A stretch of DNA of 64,000 nucleotides from Methanobacterium bryantii. Its GTDB lineage: Archaea; Methanobacteriota; Methanobacteria; Methanobacteriales; Methanobacteriaceae. Positions 62,436-64,000 of this stretch are shown piece after piece (the first letter of the stretch is position 1; every line of letters starts with the position of its first letter). Made by a program: the position numbers and the translations under genes. The DNA is taken from the NCBI RefSeq assembly GCF_002287175.1, contig NZ_LMVM01000039.1, positions 62,001 to 126,000 of the forward strand, written 5' to 3'. A model generated the notes under the pieces. That model searched no databases. It saw only the letters and a list, made by a program, of their open reading frames with translations, and had not been told where the DNA came from.

Positions 62436-64000
62436 ATTAAATTTAATAAATGGCTGCTGCTACCGCTTATTGTAATCAGCATGATGACCATGAATGTTGC
62501 ATTCAGCGAAACAGTGTCTGCAGCGACATGGACTATAAATGAAGCCGATATGGGGATGCAGACAAACACAAACATCCAGAACATTATTAATAATGCAAAT
62601 CCTGGAGATACAATACTATTTACAGGATCGCAGTATACCCACATCCACCTCTCGATAAACAAACCATTAAATATAGTAAGCAGTGTTGGAACACAACTCT
62701 ATGCGTGTCCCATGGAAGCACCGCAGGGATCAGATAACCTTGCTGCATTTTCCATTAACAATGCCGCAGCAGGGACTAATATTTCAGGATTTAAAATAAA
62801 CAACAATAATCAGGGATACGGTATAAACATCAACGGCACCAGTAACGTGAATATATTGAACAATACAATAATTTGCAGCGACGGGACAGGAGTCAATGTC
62901 TTTGGAAGCGGCAATATAACTGTGAAAAACAATACATTGACACAATCTGTTTCAGGAATCCAAATATTAAATTCAAGCTTAACTAACATTTTAAGTAATT
63001 TAATAACAGCTAACAGTGGAAATGGAATTCTATTTGGAGAGAATGTTTCCACTACCCTCATAAACAACAACAATATCAGTTCTAATCAAAATATTGGAAT
63101 AAATATCTTAAAATCATGCAATAACACCACCATAACAGGAAACAGTATATATAAGAATTGTAATGCAACTACTGGAAATGGTAAAGGAATTTATATCAAT
63201 GCAACTATCCACGGCCTTAACATTAGCAGTAATTTCATCTACATGAACGGTAAAATGGGTATATGCTATGATACAGGAGTAACAAACGTAACAGAAACTA
63301 CGGATACTGTTAAAGACAATTATATCAGCGGACATACTGGTAGAGATGTAATACGATTCATTTATAATGAAGATACTGGACTTGATACAGCACCTGTGTG
63401 GATAGGCGAAACATGCTTCGGTGGTTTAAACAACGTATGCCCCAAGATACAGGTTAGCAGTGAAGCAGTAATGAGCGAGATTAAACAGATTACAAGTGGA
63501 ATATATTCTGTTTCATTTATTAACAAAAATACAGGGTTAACATCTACGGGTTTTGGTTCATTTTATGTTACATTCTTCTTAAATAAATTTAACACAAGCA
63601 AAGGCGCAGCTGACGTAGGAGATATCTGGAAAAATGTTCTGGTGGTAAATGGGACCGCAACTGTGGATTTCACCAACTGTACATATAAAGATACAAACAA
63701 CAGCATTTTTGTTGTAGCACCATATAGTACCTTTAATACAGCAATGAAAGATACACTTACAGTTAACGATGCCAATAATCCTTCTTTAAAGGCCAATATT
63801 TCAGCTACTTCCAGTGTCAGCAAGTCCATTATAAAAAATGGAGATACAATAACTTACAAAATTACAGTTAAAAACAGCGGCAAAAAAAATGCTACAAATG
63901 TTAAAGTAAGCAATATTCTTTCCCCTACATACTATTCCAGTTACACAAAGCCTACCCGTGGGTCATATTACAACGGCGTATGGAACATAGGCAACTTAAA
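62436..64000 (+). CDS. Secreted beta-helix/DUF11 protein, 3' end outside window (apparent ATT start)
   Basis: An open frame of about 520 codons from the ATT at 62436, five bases after AAAGGAGGAG, to the window end. No ATG, GTG or TTG lies in frame between the binding site and the signal peptide; from ATT it reads KFNKWLLLPLIVISMMT...ETVSAAT. Beta-helix repeats (about 50-290), an Ig-like region (about 330-440), then a DUF11 domain starting near residue 447 (SVSKSIIKNGDTITYKITVKNSG). Closely related to the gene at 60581, 97 bases upstream. Confidence 0.7.
   Translation, partial: MKFNKWLLLPLIVISMMTMNVAFSETVSAATWTINEADMGMQTNTNIQNIINNANPGDTILFTGSQYTHIHLSINKPLNIVSSVGTQLYACPMEAPQGSDNLAAFSINNAAAGTNISGFKINNNNQGYGININGTSNVNILNNTIICSDGTGVNVFGSGNITVKNNTLTQSVSGIQILNSSLTNILSNLITANSGNGILFGENVSTTLINNNNISSNQNIGINILKSCNNTTITGNSIYKNCNATTGNGKGIYINATIHGLNISSNFIYMNGKMGICYDTGVTNVTETTDTVKDNYISGHTGRDVIRFIYNEDTGLDTAPVWIGETCFGGLNNVCPKIQVSSEAVMSEIKQITSGIYSVSFINKNTGLTSTGFGSFYVTFFLNKFNTSKGAADVGDIWKNVLVVNGTATVDFTNCTYKDTNNSIFVVAPYSTFNTAMKDTLTVNDANNPSLKANISATSSVSKSIIKNGDTITYKITVKNSGKKNATNVKVSNILSPTYYSSYTKPTRGSYYNGVWNIGNL

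Noticed and set aside
1..64000. tRNA, rRNA, insertion sequences or prophage
   Set aside because: No cloverleaf, rRNA-like segment, transposase, integrase or target-site duplication was recognised.

Overview
The window looks like part of the chromosome of a methanogen of the Methanobacterium type. It is AT-rich archaeal DNA with TATA-box promoters and short leaders. It carries an NrpR-type nitrogen regulator end, heterodisulfide reductase-like subunits, an FwdF-like polyferredoxin, FmdE-family proteins and a long run of PKD, chitobiase-like, Big_5 and beta-helix surface proteins of the kind methanogens with pseudomurein walls carry. I saw no rRNA or tRNA gene, CRISPR array or transposase.

Layout. 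1-1.7 kb: end of nrpR, trmO and a small molybdate-binding Mop protein. 1.9-12.4 kb (minus strand): a TiaS-like protein, a DUF5518-type membrane protein, an ExbD-like/ExbB-like/DUF11 operon and two large surface proteins. 12.8-17.4 kb (minus): hdrC-hdrB-hdrA plus a second TiaS-like gene, tightly coupled. 17.9-32.2 kb: a metal-handling island with three BtuF/MolA-type binding proteins, one FecCD/FecE-type permease and ATPase, ModE, a ferredoxin and polyferredoxin, three related methyltransferases, an XdhC-like protein, FmdE, a Cys-rich mini-protein, and a radical SAM-SPASM enzyme beside a small candidate substrate. 32.7-42.6 kb: a nickel/peptide-type ABC transporter with two binding proteins, then DUF364, methyltransferase, FmdE and ribbon-helix-helix genes. 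42.8-64 kb: a lone methyltransferase, then eight surface proteins in a row, the last running off the window.

How it fits together. Binding proteins of the MolA/BtuF class, ModE, Mop, FmdE, XdhC and the polyferredoxin all point to molybdenum/tungsten handling for formylmethanofuran dehydrogenase-type enzymes. The second ABC system has NikR-like half-sites in front of both binding-protein genes, so nickel is the best guess. About fifteen promoters, from the hdr operon through the metal island to the surface proteins, share one 24-bp dyad (CGATAYGT, 8 bases, ACRTWTCG) centred on or beside the TATA box. This suggests one repressor-like regulator controls all of them.

The most unusual features are ten genes whose well-placed ribosome binding site leads to ATT, ATA or ACG instead of ATG/GTG/TTG; the TATA-overlapping dyad; the small-protein/radical SAM pair at 30.7-32.2 kb; the 49-residue Cys-rich protein at 29.6 kb, too short for routine gene calling; an HdrA whose C-terminal MvhD-like domain has lost all its cluster cysteines; and families of perfect inverted repeats and structured hairpin arrays between genes. 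All functional statements are from reading the sequence; no database search was possible.
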